Shown: positions 11,109 to 21,599 of the stretch, one piece after another | Position numbering within the stretch: the first letter of the stretch is position 1 | Layout of the letters: the number at the start of each line of letters is the position of its first letter | Assembly (NCBI GenBank): GCA_030340625.1 | Contig: JAOPHQ010006628.1 | Location: 1 to 64,000 of the forward strand | Reading direction: 5' to 3' | Origin: Merluccius polli | Lineage: Eukaryota > Chordata > Actinopteri > Gadiformes > Merlucciidae | Length of the DNA: 64,000 bases | Program-made: the position numbers and the translations under genes | Notes under the pieces: model-generated | Databases searched by the model: none | What the model was told of the DNA's origin: nothing | What the model saw: only the letters and a program-made list of their open reading frames with translations

Positions 11109-11936
11109 GTATTTATGTCATTTGAAGATCTTAAATCCAAATATGGCATTCCTACAAAACATTTCTTTAAATATCTCCAAATCAGAAATTTTGTTCTATC
11201 CAAGCAGTGTAATAGCCTGGCGCTCCCCCCCTTGTCCATTTTGGAAGATATCACTTTAAAATATTTAAGAGCTAGGGGGCAGGTGTCTGTGATTTACAAT
11301 TTGTTTGTTAGCGGATCTAAGGAGTCTTCAAATAATATTTTACGGGCCTAGACTATGGATTTAGATGAAAATGTATCAGAGGAAGAATGGTCAGAAGCCT
11401 GCTCTTTGGTAAAAACCCAACCTGTTAACACACATTCTATACTGTTACAATATAAATGGCTCAGTAGACAGTACATTACTCCGGTCAAGCTGCACCACTT
11501 TAACCCCAATATTCCCGACACGTGCTTTAAATGTAGCCAGCAGAAGGGGTCATTGTTTCATTGTATGTGGAGCTGTCCACAGGTTGCACGCTTTTGGAGA
11601 GAGGTACTGAACATTATTGGCCATATTATTGGCAAGGTGATGCCTACTGATCCTAAGCTATGTATCCTAAATATTTACCCTGATAATTTTGTGATGACTA
11701 AAGATAAAAAATCTTTAATTGGTATGTGCCTGTTGGAGGCTAAAAGGTGCATTGCTAGGTCATAGAAAAAACCAACTGTCTGTGGCGTTTCTGAATGGTT
11801 AAACGGAGTGACTTCCTATCTGGCACTGGAAAAGATAAGTTATTTCACAAAAAACAGGATTGATAGGTTTTGGAGTATTTGGAAGGTCTTTTATAATTTC
11901 TTGAAAAATGAAGGTATACGAAATGATGGGGGGTAG

Positions 11937-12357
11937 TGATGAAGTGAACTGATTGGATTGCTATTGTGGCTGTTTGTGTGGTGTTTTTTTTTTCTTGTTT
12001 TTTTTTAAATTTATCTATTCATAATTTGTTTATTCATTATTGTGTGAAGTCATGCTCATGTGCATGTATATAGTTTTAATACTCATAGTGCATCATCTTT
12101 ATATGTATACAGAATTCGTCATACAATCACATACTTGTATAATATTTCCATCTTGGTTTTATGTTAAATTGTACATAACATAACTGTTGTGATCCTTTTG
12201 TTAAGGGGAGGAGGGGTGGGGGGTGGATGCGCTTTTAGCAATTGCTCTCTTTGTGTGCGCTGTTAGTGTATATTGTGTGTTTTGTTTTTTGCTGTTGTGC
12301 TTGTCTATGCTGCAAAAAAAACAAAAATCCAATAAATATATGTTTGAAAAAAAACAA
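11937..12357 (+). other. LINE 3' UTR and A-rich tail
   Basis: Noncoding 3' region of the LINE after the ORF2 stop. It is T/G-rich and ends in AATAAATATATGTTTG followed by A-rich sequence that abuts the right target duplication at 12358. Confidence 0.75.
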
Positions 12358-12368
12358 AACTTAAACTT

Positions 12369-12491
12369 TAATAATCTTAAAAACTATAAATACTATTGCT
12401 TATAAAAGTCACAGCACACTATTCCACTATAGTACCTATCATAGGATATATTTGTATCATTATATTCTAATGTTTGTGTAAATAATGGTGG

Positions 12492-12541
<50 letters not shown>

Positions 12542-12833
12542 GGCGGTGTATAAACAGTCCAAGCGGTTGTGATCACTATCAACACATGGGGTTTTTATTT
12601 CCTATCAACATCCACTAAACATCACATCATGTTCATCACCTGGTCATCCTGCTGATTACTAACACAATACAAGTTGGATCTGGGAGACTTTTGGATCGGT
12701 CTCTTCATGACAAATGCCGGTTCAGTCGGTTTGCATCACATCAAACCGGTTTAGGCCGGTGCACCGGACCGGACCGGAAAACCGGGAATGGACCCAACCT
12801 TCAGCCCCTAATCATGTCTTGTTCTCCCGTCAG
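12369..12833 (+). other. Last intron of gene 0, 3' part, with (GAT)n
   Basis: Resumes the conserved last-intron sequence seen before the B30.2 exons of genes 2 and 3. It includes a (GAT)n microsatellite at 12491-12540 and a CCGG-rich stretch (12730-12790) just before the TCCCGTCAG acceptor at 12833. The 64-66 aa open frames here are intronic and recur in the paralogues only because the intron is conserved. Confidence 0.7.
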
Positions 12834-13381
12834 ATGCCTGTGGACTCACACTGGACCCAAACACAGCCCACAGACGTCTCTCTCTGTCTGAGGACCTCAG
12901 GAAGGTGATGAAGGTTGGAGAGGATCAGTCTTTGAGATTTGACTCCAGGTCCCAGGTGTTGTGTAGAGAGGGTCTGACTGGCCGCTGTTACTGGGAGGTG
13001 GAGTGGAGAGGAGTTGTTGGTATAGGAGTGACATACAGAGGAATCACATGGAGAGGAAGGGGTGGTGACAGCAGGCGTGGAGTGAACAACAAGTCCTGGA
13101 CTCTTTATTGTCATGATGGTGGTTACTCTGTCTGGTATAACCGTAGTAGAACAGACATCCGTCTCCCCCCCCCTGACTCCACCAGAGTAGGAGTGTATGT
13201 GGACCGGCCTGCTGGCTCTCTGTCCTTCTACAGAGTGTCCCCAGGTGTAGGAGGGTCCTCAGACACACTGACACACATCCACACCTTCTGGACCACATTC
13301 ACCCAGGAGGACCTCCTCCCTGGGTTTCGGTTATGGTCTGGTTTTGGTTCTGTTTCCTCAGTGTCTCTGTGTGGGTTGTAG
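12834..13381 (+). CDS. nlrc3-like: B30.2 (PRY-SPRY) terminal exon of NLR gene 0
   Basis: Acceptor TCCCGTCAG then AT GCC TGT, in the same phase as the terminal exons of genes 1-3. The exon reads ACGLTLDPNTAHRRLSLSED (PRY motif), CREGLTGRCYWEVEW, DRPAGSLSFYRVS and HTFWTTFTQEDLLPGF, and stops at TAG 13379-13381. B30.2 is the C-terminal ligand- or protein-binding domain of fish NLR-C receptors. The FISNA-NACHT and LRR exons of this gene would lie upstream of the window, so the exon is an incomplete gene, not a stand-alone one. The intron 5' of it carries the 11.1-kb LINE block, which may affect splicing; this is not testable here. Confidence 0.85.
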
Positions 13382-13517
13382 TTTATGATCATCTCACCTC
13401 CAAACATTGTGAGCAAAAAGTATGTTGCGCGCAAATAACACATCCGTTAATGAAGGTAATATATATATAATATATAATCAGTTAATATATACACAATCAG
13501 TTAATATTTGTGACATG

Positions 13518-13523
13518 AATAAA
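13518..13523 (+). promoter_or_regulatory. Candidate poly(A) signal of gene 0
   Basis: AATAAA about 137 nt past the stop, conserved at the same place after genes 1 and 2. It is altered after gene 3. Confidence 0.5.
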
Positions 13524-13713
13524 GGGGACATATCTACATTGAGCCTATTGTTGCCATGGTGATGTAGTACTGTAGTAACAGACAGGTCAGTACATGACCA
13601 ATGGTTTACTATGATATGTTTTAAGCTTTGGTCAACCAGCCGAAAACTATCAAAGTAGGAATAGAGAATCGATCTGTATTGATTACCTATTGTTTATAAT
13701 CGGTTCTCTATTG

Positions 13714-14456
13714 CAGTGTTTCCCAAAGCCTGGGTCGGGACCCACAGGTGGGTCGCACAGGATTTTAATTGGGTCGCCAAATACCTCTGCAAAATCTTAA
13801 GATTATTTTCATCTGCAGTACATACTTTGTCCACATGGGGGTGTTGCCGTTTCTACCCATTGGCATTAAGCTGCTGCTGCCCTCTCATGTTCAGCCTAAA
13901 TCTCGCGGGCTCACATCCATACCAAACGAATTTCAAAAATTGTCGAGTCAATAAAAATAAATGAGCCTGTTTTTGATATTAAATGTGCTCGGATAATTAT
14001 TATATGATGAATCTAATATAAAAGGCTGCTATAGAATAAATTATGGTTGTTGTACTAATGATATGAAAAAAAGGAGAGCCTGTTAAACTAAAAACTAAAT
14101 TTGTTTGATGTAATTTATAAAGTTATATTTGAAATGTGTAGGCCAATATTGGTTTACTCATTAAAAGATGTGCCTGTTAACTCACTTAAATGCATTAATC
14201 AATAATAAGTGCAAAACATGAAGTTATTAAAGAAATGTCTCTTTGAAATGTGTGGTTCATCCATTCAATAGGTCTATAATACAATATTCCTAGCATAAAG
14301 TGATGGGGAAATGGCAGTGATAAGGTTCAGGAACATACATTTATGTGCAATTATGCTCTTCTCGCGATGCCATAACGTGAATTGGGTCGCGGTGGTTTGT
14401 CATTTTCAAAAAGTGGGTCCCCAGAAGAAAAGTTTGGGAAACACTGCTCTATTGTA
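13714..14456. mobile_element. Nonautonomous hAT (Charlie-like ends)
   Basis: The 743-bp element begins CAGTGTTTCCCAAAGCCTGG and ends TTTGGGAAACACTG. It is flanked by perfect 8-bp duplications CTCTATTG (13706-13713 and 14457-14464). It interrupts the 37-bp minisatellite and is absent from the other spacers, so it arrived after the units duplicated. No transposase frame is present. Confidence 0.88.
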
Positions 14457-14575
14457 TTGATTACCTATTGTTTATGATCGGTTCTGTATTGTATTGATTA
14501 CCTATTGTTTATGATCGGTTCTTTATTGTATTGATTACCTATTGTTTATGATCGGTTCTCTATTGTCTTTATTAC
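14457..14575. repeat. 37-bp minisatellite, spacer before gene 1
   Basis: About three copies of a unit containing GATTACCTATTGTTTATGAT CGGTTCTCTATTGTATT. It continues leftward across the hAT insertion (about 13670-13713). The same array is found in every spacer. Confidence 0.8.
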
Positions 14576-15604
14576 CGCGTGGCAGGTCGCGTCTCAGCCT
14601 ATCAGAGAAATTAATATTCATGAGCAAGCTACAACCTTTGCCTTTATCAAATCTATTGATATATTTTCACCATGAAAGGAAGTGACTTTAAGATCTTCCA
14701 TAGGGTTTACTAAGCAGCTTTCACAAAGATTGAATTTCTAATTTGAAATGTATTTTAAATATTGATTGATGTGTTACAATATGTTTGATATTTTGGACAA
14801 CGTTTTTGTCCGCCTAACATGGAACCTGATTTAAAGCAGATTAATATTATATTCATAAATGCGGGCTATGGGAAAAGCTACTGGTGTTCATGTTGTGAAG
14901 GACTTTAAAGTGATTATTGATTCCTGTGTTGTGTTGGGAACAACACGGCAGCAGAACATGTTCAGGTATTAAAGATATGTGCACCTGTTGAGGTTTGTAA
15001 CGTCTGCTACTGTATTATTGAGTCCTGGTGTTTGTTGTGTGCATGTAAGGACTACTGTTGTGTTGTGTTGGATCATAAAGCATCATGGGAAGAAACCAGC
15101 GGGTCCAACTGGATGTTGTCGTGGGTTGGATGATCCTTCCCGTTGGTTCGGTGTAAATCCTCCAAGCTGAGCAGATGTTTCTCCAGAGCTCAGCTCTCTG
15201 TTGGTTCTCCTAGCAGCACACCTGGATGTCCTTCCAGCCCCTTGGATCCCAGCAGGTCTCTATGGGGTCCTGCCCCCTGACGTGGGCCCGGTCTTCAGTC
15301 CCTCCCGCTGGCTCTTCCTGGACTCACTGGTGGCTCTGGGGACCGGAGGCTCAGTCCTCTGGAGACATGTCCTCCAACACGTCCCAACACACAGTCTTCA
15401 CTGTCTTCACTGGTCTTCAAGAGAGAGTTCAACTCCCAGCTGACAGGTACTGGGTTTGAAACGGGTCCAGCCGAGACCAAATGTCCAAACCGCCGGGAGG
15501 AGCAGCACCTTGGTTCTCCATTCTTGGAGGCGATTCCTCCGGCGGGTGAACCCGCCAGAGAGCACTGGGACCGGGGAGCCGGCGGCCGGGCTGACCTTCT
15601 GGTG
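14576..15604. other. Conserved spacer block A (before gene 1)
   Basis: Almost identical to 29349-30395 and 43314-44200, and starting again at 63911. It begins with ACCGCGTGGCAGGTCGCGTC. It contains short open frames (63-80 aa) conserved only because the DNA is recently duplicated; no known domain was recognised. Confidence 0.65.
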
Positions 15605-15890
15605 GGTCTGGGTCTGAACTGGGTTTGCTGAACTGGTCTGGATCTGAACTGGGCCGGGTCTGAACTGGGCCGGTTCTGAACTGGGCCGGGTCTGAACTGT
15701 CTGAACTGGGCCGGGTCTGAACTGGTCTGGGTCTGAACTGGGCCGGGTCTGAACTGGTCTGGGTCTGAACTGGTCTAGGGCTGAACTGGTCTGGGTCTGA
15801 ACTGGGCCTGGTCTGAACTGGGCCAGGTCTGCACTGGGCCAGGTCTGAACTGGTCCGGGTCTGAACTGGTCCGGGTCCGGGTCGTGTCTC
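15605..15890. repeat. GGTCTGAACT minisatellite, copy 1
   Basis: Tandem 10-30 bp units of GGTCTGAACTGG with GGCC or GTCC. Related arrays are at 30400-30625 and 44200-44575. The Pro/Ser/Asp-rich open frames on the minus strand are repeat artefacts. Confidence 0.8.
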
Positions 15891-16167
15891 CTTCCTCACG
15901 ACGGGCTTTTTTAAACTAATGCATTAAGTAACGGTTATCTTCGCCGTTGTGGCGGTCCCGTTAAACCGGCTGAAACCAGCTAGCTGTACTGAACCTGGCG
16001 GTCGTAACCATAGCAACCACTTCCGGAGACTCCAACTTGTTTCAGTTCCGTTTGAACCATAAGACAAATTAAACGCACAGCAAATAAACACTGAGTCAAC
16101 TTTTACTGATTCCTTTTCTGGAGGACATTTTATATTGTTGGTAACAAAACGTATTTCGATGAGACTC

Positions 16168-16648
16168 TGCTGGGGGGGCAGTGAGTCCTGTGGGGGGGTG
16201 CCAGTGAGTCCTGTGGGGGGGGGCAGTGAGTCCTGTGGGGGGCCAGTGAGTCCTGTGGGGGGGCAGTGAGTCCTGTGGGGGGGGGCAGTGGGTCCTGTGG
16301 GGGGGCAGTGGGTCCTGTGGGGGGGCAGTGAGTCCTGTGGGGGGGCAGTGGGTCCTGTGGGGGGGGCAGTGAGTCCTGTGGGGGGGGCAGTGGGTCCTGT
16401 GGGGGGGCAGTGGGTCCTGTGGGGGGGGCAGTGGGTCCTGTGGGGGGGCTGTGGGTCCTGTGGGGAGGCTGTGGGTCCTGTGGGGAGGCTGGTAGGTCCT
16501 TTGGGGGGGCAGTGGGTCCTGTGGGGGGGCAGTGGGTCCTGTGGGGGGGCAGTGGGTCCTGTGGGGGGGCAGTGAGTCCTGTGGGGGGGCAGTGGGTCCT
16601 GTGGGGGGGCAGTGGGTCCTGTGGGGGGGCAGTGGGTCCTGTGGGGGT
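16168..16648. repeat. G-run minisatellite, copy 1
   Basis: About 22 tandem copies of a unit of roughly 21 bp, GGGGGGGCAGTGGGTCCTGTG. Each unit has a run of 5-8 G, so the + strand is a strong G-quadruplex candidate. The homologous arrays at 30904-32080 and 44860-45180 differ greatly in length. Confidence 0.88.
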
Positions 16649-16765
16649 CCTGGTACCACCCGGGTCCATTACTGCCTACGCCGCTGCGGCGGTTGGTCGA
16701 AGGGGCGTGAGGGCGAGGCAGAGGAACAAGATGGCGCGGGGGGCGGAGCCGCTTAGCGGGAGAAG
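16649..16765 (+). promoter_or_regulatory. CpG-rich block with YY1-like site, spacer before gene 1
   Basis: CpG-dense sequence (CGCCGCTGCGGCGGTTGGTC) followed by AACAAGATGGCGCGGGG, which resembles the AAGATGGCG element of TATA-less promoters. Copies at 32085-32185 and 45190-45292 give one per NLR gene, 4-8 kb upstream of exon 1. A promoter role is inferred only. Confidence 0.35.
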
Positions 16766-16986
16766 CGTTAGCATGTTAGCCAGCGGGGGCTGCTGTTAGC
16801 CAGTTAGCATGTTAGCCTACCGTTAGCATGTTAGCCAGCCGAGGCTGCTTTTAGCCAGTTAGCATGTTAGCCATACCGTTAGCATGTTAGCCAGCGGGGG
16901 CTGCTGTTAGCCAGTTAGCATGTTAGCCATACCGTTAGCATGTTAGCCAGCGGGGGCTGCTGTTAGCCAGTTAGCATGTTAGCCAT
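16766..16986. repeat. TTAGC minisatellite, copy 1
   Basis: Tandem units of GTTAGCATGTTAGCCA with CCGTTAGCATGTTAGCCAGC and GGGGGCTGCT inserts. Homologous arrays are at 32190-32432 and 45295-45378. Confidence 0.8.
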
Positions 16987-17812
16987 ATAAGCCTCACATC
17001 TGCCGTTTGCCTAATTGGACCTGAATAAATAACGGTGTATCTTGTGGCGTTGTCTCTGTCATGCGAATAGCGGTGGACATTGTGGGTCAGTGTTGTGAGT
17101 CAACAGAGGAGTTTCCATAATGCTGCAAAGTGACTCTTGAAGGCCACGCGTCCGCCTTGGGAACATAGAGGAGCATACGGTACATCCCTCAGCAGCAGCA
17201 CTGAAGACCTCAGACCCACTGCAGCACCGGCAGGAAAACCTCTCTGGCAGCGCATCCCAACGCCGTCCCAGAGGACAAGGACCAGTCCATGGACGTGGAA
17301 CGGAGGACATCATGTCCTCTGTAGTGATGGTTCAATCCTGTGGCATTGGGTCCAGACTCTTATTTTATAATATTGTTATACAACTTGTTGCATTGTGGGT
17401 ATTCTGCGGCAGAAAGGACGTCTGCTGCAGGTTGAGCAAAGAGACGGTCCACATGAAAAGTCTTTAAAAGTTATTATTGTATTGTACAAGTGACTTACTT
17501 CTACACTTTTGCATAACATATTTGCCATCCTATGAATCGCATTCTTGCGATGTTTGGCACAGTATTGTAACTTTTATTTGATTTTCTATTTCCGTTTGAC
17601 CTTGAAGCACGTTTGCATTGTTGTCGTGCAGTTAGTAATATTGAATGTCTTTAGTCTCGGACCAAACCTTTGCTCTTGCCTTATATTGTGCGATGACTTT
17701 GTGCAGGTCACCAATTAGATGTGTTGGTTCACTTCATGTTTCGTGGATGTTTTACATTTCCACTCGTGACGTTGCTATCATCCTAGCTCTAGAATGACGA
17801 GCCGGTCACGTC
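16987..17812. other. Conserved spacer block B (before gene 1)
   Basis: Noncoding as far as can be seen and near-identical to 32433-33090; its end is similar to 46074-46400. It includes a CAGCAGCAGCACTGAAGACC stretch and a CTGCTGCAGG motif. No gene was recognised. Confidence 0.55.
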
Positions 17813-17825
17813 ATTGTGCATTTTG

Positions 17826-18016
17826 TATGCAGTACCGGTTGTCGCCACAAGAGTGGAGTGTTTACCCTTTTTGAATGCAGTACCGGTTGTCGCCACAAGA
17901 GTGGAGTGTTTGCCCTTTTTGAATGCAGTACCGGTTGTCGCCACTAGAGTGGAGTGTTTACCCTTTTTAAATGCAGTACCGGTTGTCGCCACATGAGTGG
18001 AGTGTTTACCATTTTA
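17826..18016. repeat. 48-bp minisatellite, about 4 copies
   Basis: Unit: GAATGCAGTACCGGTTGTCG CCACAAGAGTGGAGTGTTTACCCTTTTT, exact 48-bp period. Because 48 is a multiple of 3, frames stay open on both strands. About seven copies are at 46415-46750, and the array is missing from the spacer before gene 2. Confidence 0.88.
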
Positions 18017-18700
18017 TGAGTGCTGCTAGCGCCGCTAACATAGAACATGGATGAAGTACTGTTCTGATTGTATGCTGTTTGTCAGATTGACAAAGTCATT
18101 GAATATTTGTGATGTTATTAGTTATATGTAACATACTATATGATCACCATGATAAAATGTATATTAGATATAAATTAAAAATATAAAGTATTTTGCTATA
18201 TACCTACACCCAAGTGCATTCACTCATATCCATGTTTTTATGATACATTGCTCCCTTTTTGAATTCATTTTCATTGCTTTATTTACACACTTAATAATAA
18301 TGTAATGTTGTAAAATGTAGTATTTTATATAAACTTGTAGTAATATTAGACGACGTCTGCTGCAGGCGGACCAAACCTTTTCTCATGCCCTATATTTGTG
18401 TGATGACCTTCGTGCAGATAACAAACCTCTTCATCCGCATGCTGAGAGTCCCAGTCCTTCCAAGTCCAGCTAACACAACGCAGGTTACACTTGCTCTGTA
18501 ATGGTGGCTCGCATCCGTTCCCCTTTTTGCCCTTTCAGATCTCTCTCCGTTATTCCTCACCACAGGGGCATTTGTGATGAACTAGCTATTGGCTAGCTTT
18601 ACCCATGGTTAACGTTACGGACTAAGTAATAACGTTCTAACTAATGTTGATTATTAGTTACACTAACACAATTCTCAGAAACATACTTAGATGACATTTC
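18017..18700. other. Spacer block C (before gene 1)
   Basis: AT-rich first part (18017-18350, shared with 46755-47120), then a block shared with 33095-33440 and 47110-47480. No gene or RNA was recognised. Confidence 0.5.
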
Positions 18701-19182
18701 ACATAAGCCATAGTTTTCGTTCATCACAAATGCCCGAATTCAGCCAAGGCTTTCTTACCTGAAGGTACCTCCGCCCTGACGCCGTCGTCTCTCTCGTTCA
18801 GACCTCTGAGTTCACCAGCAGACTTCCATCCATGAGAGAAAGCAAGGCTGTCAATCAAATATCGCTCCTCGGAAACGGCCAATCACAGGAGAGCCCGCCC
18901 TGCCTGGGTTCCCTCCCCCAAAGTGCCAAAACTATTCCTTTCGAGCGAGCAGAACGTGAGCTGCGAGAGTCCGATGTGAGAGCAACGAGGAAATGCTCTC
19001 GAGTCCCCGAGTTACTCGCTCGCTCTCAATTTCCTCTCTCGGGGAGAAGCGCTCTGAGTGTGCGCGAGCGCGCAGAGAGAATTTGCGCGCTCGCGGGTAA
19101 TAACTACGCGTGAGAAATAATATATACGCCCGACTGCATGTTTTATCACGCGAGTGCATTTTGGCACTAATCTGACGCCATA
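18701..19182. promoter_or_regulatory. CpG-rich block with CCAAT boxes (before gene 1)
   Basis: A conserved CpG-dense block with GGCCAATCACAGGAG and CTGTCAATCAAAT (CCAAT-like) and GCGCGAGC clusters. Copies are at 33440-33900 and, in three orientations, 47339-49013. It sits 2-4 kb upstream of exon 1 of each gene. It could be a promoter or the body of a duplicated mobile element. The 93-201 aa frames have no domain. Confidence 0.35.
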
Positions 19183-20600
19183 ATTATTGAGACAATATTA
19201 TTTGTGTGTGCGTATCTCAATCTGTGTGTGTGTAATAAGATTTGTGTGTATTCACATTTGTGTGTATTCACATTTGTGTGTGCGTAATAAGATTTGTCTG
19301 TCTGTATTCACATTTGTGTGTTTGTGATAAGATTTGTGTGTCTGTATTCACATTTGTGTGTGTGTAAAAAAATGCGTACTGAGATCTGTAAATGTCTGTC
19401 ATCAGTTATAACTCAGGCGGGAGCTCTGATTGGCCGTCTTTTTACACGTGGATTTTGGCACACTTCTGCCGTGCAGATCTGCAAATGCGATCCGTGTGTA
19501 AAAACGATTTGTCTAACTTCACGCAATACAGTCTACACACCACTAGTCGGCGCGTAGCACCCAGTGATGTTAAGCGTGTCATTGTCATGGGTAAGATGGC
19601 TGCCGTTAATGACACTGGCCGGTGTTACACCAAATTCTGCGACCCACCGAAATATGTGACCCCAGGGGGCGCTGTTGCACATTTTCTGCAACATGCACGA
19701 GTTTGAAGCGTAGACAGGCAGACAAGACAAGAAAAAGCACAGAAAAATGATGCAACATATACAAACCAAAGACTGATTGGTATACACCTTAACCAAAATG
19801 TAGAATTGAAAGACTTAAAAAAAAAAGTACTCCATGAAATGTATAGACCATCTTTTCAAGTACTTAATTGGAATGGATTATATCTAAAATGAATATGAGT
19901 ATACATTCATCATATTTTCGTTCTTCATGCCTGTCTACGCTTCAAACTCGTGCATGTTGCAGAAAATGTGCAACAGCGCCCCCTGGGGTCACATATTTCG
20001 GTGGGTCGCAGAATTCGGTGTAACACCGGTCGTCGGAAACTTAGAACAACTCATGAGTAAGTTAACGTTTGTTTTCCTCATAAATAAACGCATTGTAAAG
20101 CCCATGAGTTGTTCTAAGTTTCCGACGACCGGCCAGTGTCATTAACGGCAGCCATCTTACCCATGACAATGACACGCTTAACATCACTGGGTGCTACGCG
20201 CCGACTAGTGGTGTGTAGACTGTATTGCGTGAAGTTACAGACAAATCGTTTTTACACACGGATCGCATTTGCAGATCTGCACGGCAGAAGTGTGCCAAAA
20301 TCCACGTGTAAAAAGACGGCCAATCAGAGCTCCTGCCTAAGTTATAACTGATGACAGACAGATCTCAGTACGCATTTTTTTACAAACACACAAATGTGAA
20401 TACAGACACACAAATCTTATCACAAACACACAAATGTGAATACAGACACACAGATTTTTTTACACACACACAAATGTGAATACAGACAAATCTTATTACG
20501 CACACACAAATGTGAATAAACGCAAATGTGAATACACACAAATCTTATTACACACACACAGATTGAGATACGCACACACAAATAATATTGTCTCAATAAT
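19183..20600. mobile_element. Foldback element, arms 538 and 673 bp
   Basis: Left arm 19183-19720 and right arm 19928-20600 are inverted copies starting ATTATTGAGACAATATTATT. They contain TGTGTGTGTAATAAGATTTG-type repeats near the outer ends and a shared core with CCAATCAGAGCTC. The central loop is about 207 bp. A 99-bp element inserted in the right arm explains most of the length difference. In the spacer before gene 2 only part of the right arm remains (33901-33985 and 34609-34812). Confidence 0.82.
20030..20128. mobile_element. 99-bp MITE nested in the foldback arm
   Basis: Its ends TCGTCGGAAACTTAGAACAA and the reverse complement form TIRs of about 28 bp. It is flanked by a 4-bp CCGG duplication (20026-20029 and 20129-20132). 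The left arm of the foldback shows the empty site (CACCGGCCAG). Confidence 0.82.
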
Positions 20601-20603
20601 ACC

Positions 20604-20660
20604 CCCATAAATTTCCCCCTGGGATCATTAAAGTATTTCTGATTCTGATTCTGATTCCTC
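20604..20660 (+). mobile_element. LINE 3' tail fragment, copy 1
   Basis: CCCCCTGGGATCATTAAAGT followed by (TGATTC)n is the typical 3' end of a fish CR1/L2/Rex-type non-LTR element. It is 5'-truncated to the tail. The same fragment is at 34807-34866. Confidence 0.7.
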
Positions 20661-20755
20661 GTGGAAAATATCAGTGAACATATCCTCCTAAAATACTGCA
20701 AATACATTCATGAGTGTTTCTGCCCCAACTGGTTCACACATAGACTGTGTTTCCT

Positions 20756-20758
<3 letters not shown>

Positions 20759-20812
<54 letters not shown>
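20759..20812. repeat. (GT)n microsatellite
   Basis: Pure GT run of about 54 bp upstream of gene 1. It is present at the same place upstream of genes 2 (35325-35395) and 3 (52257-52279) with different lengths. Confidence 0.9.
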
Positions 20813-20816
<4 letters not shown>

Positions 20817-21489
20817 TGCATTTCAGGATTTTATGGTATGAGGAAGAAAAAAATACTTGATCTCACAAAACACGAAACAACTGGTTGGTTCAGAACAGTC
20901 CTTCAATCTTATTGTGTTGGACGGTTTGGCATTGCACTCTTTATTACAGCTGGGACGAGACAAGGTACTGTAGTCAACGCTTATCTCTCTAAACTAATGA
21001 CAGAAATATGTTCATAGGCGATTCTCTGAACACTTGACGAGGTTAAAGTAGTAGTGACAATGTTTAATCAATACGTCATTTGAAATATCGCGATCTGTTT
21101 TGGACATGTATAGACATGAAAATGTTCCTCTGATATTTCTTTAATGTTTGTGTTTTTGGGGGACTTTATATGTGCTTATAAAATACATGATGTATGATTT
21201 TTATGATTATGATTTAGTTGTTGTTGTTTTTTACAGTGTTTAGTGAAGCTCTTTAAAAACATTGTTATTCTCTGGTTGGGTTGGTAAACTTCATGAGGAA
21301 GTCCATGTATGGTCATATCTTCAGACAGGTTTAGCCAGGACAGGGAACAGTAGGTATGACTTCCGCATAGCGAACCTGATCTGTCATCAATGAACTACAA
21401 ACTAACATCAGAATCTACAACATAATTAGATGCTGAAGTTCCCTAGAATCAATATGTAGTTGTGTTTGTGTCCAGGTGTCCAATCTACT

Positions 21490-21599
21490 ATGGATGAGGA
21501 GACAGAGGAGGGGGGTCCTCCCTCTAAAACCACTCTGTCTGGGGAACATGGCCGCCACAGCAGAGCTAGGAAGAAGAAGAAGAAGAAGGAGAAGAAGAG
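21490..21599 (+). CDS. nlrc3-like: Gene 1 exon 1, start codon and lysine tract
   Basis: ATG follows a TGTGTCCAG acceptor-like site, so a 5' UTR exon may lie upstream. The product MDEETEEGGPPSKTTLSGEH is shared by all three genes. Only gene 1 continues into an AAG/AGA run giving about ten basic residues before the donor GTAAGA at 21600. Confidence 0.75.

Larger units (their letters stand above)
3679..11936 (+). pseudogene. LINE ORF2 (AP endonuclease-reverse transcriptase), interrupted
   Basis: ORF2 starts at ATG 3679 (MASDLQFTSWNVRVLNK, the start of the APE domain) and continues in pieces: 3679-3842, 4686-4866, 6141-7009, 8226-9931 and 11117-11936. Visible motifs are LQETHL, GGDFNC (about 6211) and SDHAP (about 6445) of the endonuclease; YRPISLL, the SLDAEKAFDR catalytic block, GTRQGCPLSPLLF and YADD (about 9070) of the RT; and the C-terminal CFKCSQQKGSLFHC knuckle (about 11524-11580). 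Besides four insertions it has frameshifts near 6378, 9664 and 9755 and stops at 11349 and 11763. The enzyme nicks target DNA and primes reverse transcription; this copy cannot encode it. Confidence 0.88.
1228..12357 (+). mobile_element. L1-type LINE, defective, with five nested insertions
   Basis: This is a non-LTR retrotransposon with L1-type ORF1 (coiled coil plus RRM/CTD) and ORF2 (AP endonuclease, reverse transcriptase, C-terminal CCHC). It ends in an AATAAA-containing A-rich tail at about 12310-12357. It is flanked by an 11-bp target duplication with one mismatch: AACTTTAACTT at 1217-1227 and AACTTAAACTT at 12358-12368. The paralogous introns at about 41820-41850 and 62360-62390 show the uninterrupted empty site. 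After removing five younger insertions the LINE itself is about 5.7 kb, so it is close to full length. ORF1 and ORF2 carry frameshifts and stops, so this copy is dead. It lies in the sense orientation of the NLR genes. It resembles the Tx1/Swimmer group of fish L1 elements, but the subfamily is not certain. Confidence 0.9.

Noticed and set aside
12691..12891. 66-aa conserved frame, also at 28084 and 42220
   Set aside because: It lies across the last-intron/B30.2-exon junction in another frame. Recurrence reflects DNA duplication.
15429..15899. Minus-strand frame of Asp/Pro/Ser repeats, also at 30345 and 44061
   Set aside because: Translation of the GGTCTGAACT minisatellite.
17789..17996. KKGKHSTLVATTGTAF repeat protein, also at 46377-46724
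   Set aside because: The 48-bp repeat is a multiple of three, which keeps both strands open. Nothing else supports a gene.
17826..18016. CRISPR-like array
   Set aside because: The 48-bp units are contiguous tandem copies with no spacers, in a fish genome.
19294..19557. Frames in the TGTGTG-rich foldback arms
   Set aside because: Low-complexity repeat DNA with no domain. The inverted arm gives matching antisense frames.
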